13,597 nucleotides of DNA from JARRNO01 sp037384885 (GTDB lineage: Bacteria > Acidobacteriota > UBA4820 > DSQY01), in the NCBI GenBank assembly GCA_037384885.1, contig JARRNO010000120.1:1-13597 (forward strand), written 5' to 3'. The stretch's first letter is position 1; each line of letters starts with the position of its first letter. A model generated the notes under the pieces. That model saw nothing but the letters and a program-made list of their open reading frames with translations. It ran no database searches and was not told where the DNA came from. The translations under genes and the position numbers were made by a program. Shown here in pieces: positions 13,388 to 13,597 of this stretch.

Positions 13388-13597
13388 ATGGGGGGGACAG
13401 CCACTCATCCACAGATCCGTGACGTGCATCGCCTTATCCGCAACGGCGATAGGCTGAGCCGCACGCTGAACGGCACCGCGTGGAATTATCTCTACAGCAA
13501 AGAAGACATCCTCAAAGCCGACCAGGCCGGCACCCCCATGTACCTTACCCAGGGCCCAGGGATTGACGATGTGCTCGCCGAATCAAAGAGCGGCTCA
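13388..13597 (+). CDS. RHS/YD-repeat protein fragment (3' partial, lacking upstream repeats)
   Basis: The frame starts at the ATG at 13388, with GGGGG seven bases upstream, and runs to the window edge (70 codons visible). An in-frame TGA at 13361 means it cannot extend further upstream. The first 20 or so residues are not recognised. From about residue 23 it reads NGDRLSRTLNGTAWNYLYS, then KEDILKAD and QGPGIDDVLAESKSG. This matches the late core of RHS proteins, where a YD repeat is followed by a YLYDGEDIL-like and a GPGIDEPLA-like segment. RHS proteins are large shell-forming proteins that usually carry a variable C-terminal toxin just after this region. Here the repeats that should precede it are absent, so the gene is either a truncated orphan tip or a short RHS remnant. 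No similarity search was possible. Confidence 0.7.
   Translation, partial: MGGTATHPQIRDVHRLIRNGDRLSRTLNGTAWNYLYSKEDILKADQAGTPMYLTQGPGIDDVLAESKSGS

Overview
The window is GC-rich bacterial DNA with short intergenic hairpins, Shine-Dalgarno starts and Gram-negative-style genes (a MacB/FtsX-type ABC permease, a large secreted multidomain subtilase, an M16 peptidase with two homologous halves). The mix of genes, and the large amount of dispersed intergenic repeat DNA, would fit an environmental Desulfobacterota- or Acidobacteriota-like bacterium. That is a low-confidence inference: nothing here is a taxonomic marker.

Layout from left to right. (1) Positions 1-1031 hold the 3' two-thirds or more of a MacB-like ABC transporter permease on the + strand. 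(2) Positions 1032-1942 have no gene but are densely packed with short repeats: tandem words of period 7 and period 8, REP-like hairpins and a family of GGCCGC-nnn-GCGGCC hairpins. (3) Positions 1943-8618, on the - strand, hold two peptidase genes in the same direction: an M16 zinc peptidase (upstream) and a 1304-residue secreted Kp43-like S8 serine protease (downstream). The M16 gene carries a one-base frameshift at a T run in the coding strand (+ strand A run at 6647-6650). (4) Positions 8619-9463 are a second repeat island that reuses the same modules as the first, so the protease pair is bracketed by related repeat DNA. (5) Positions 9464-10880, + strand, encode a small single-domain rhodanese and an aldo/keto reductase, closed by a strong Rho-independent terminator at 10906-10933. 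(6) Positions 10934-11401 have no recognisable gene but contain a row of perfect hairpins. (7) Positions 11402-12850, - strand, encode a flavin disulfide reductase of the dihydrolipoamide dehydrogenase/mercuric reductase family with a CxxxxC centre and a Gln where the catalytic His-Glu dyad usually has Glu; a long perfect hairpin lies in its leader. (8) Positions 12851-13387 have no gene and contain a third, smaller patch of octamer repeat. (9) From 13388 to the window edge a + strand reading frame encodes what looks like the late core of an RHS/YD-repeat protein, apparently without the preceding repeats.

The genes do not form one obvious pathway. The two peptidases may act in extracytoplasmic protein or peptide breakdown, and the rhodanese, aldo/keto reductase and disulfide reductase are all thiol/carbonyl redox genes, but a functional link is only suggested by position. 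No convincing new multi-gene system is visible. The most unusual material is the intergenic repeat architecture: several unrelated short-word families with strict 7- or 8-base periods mixed with hairpins whose stems covary, shared between islands on both sides of the protease pair.
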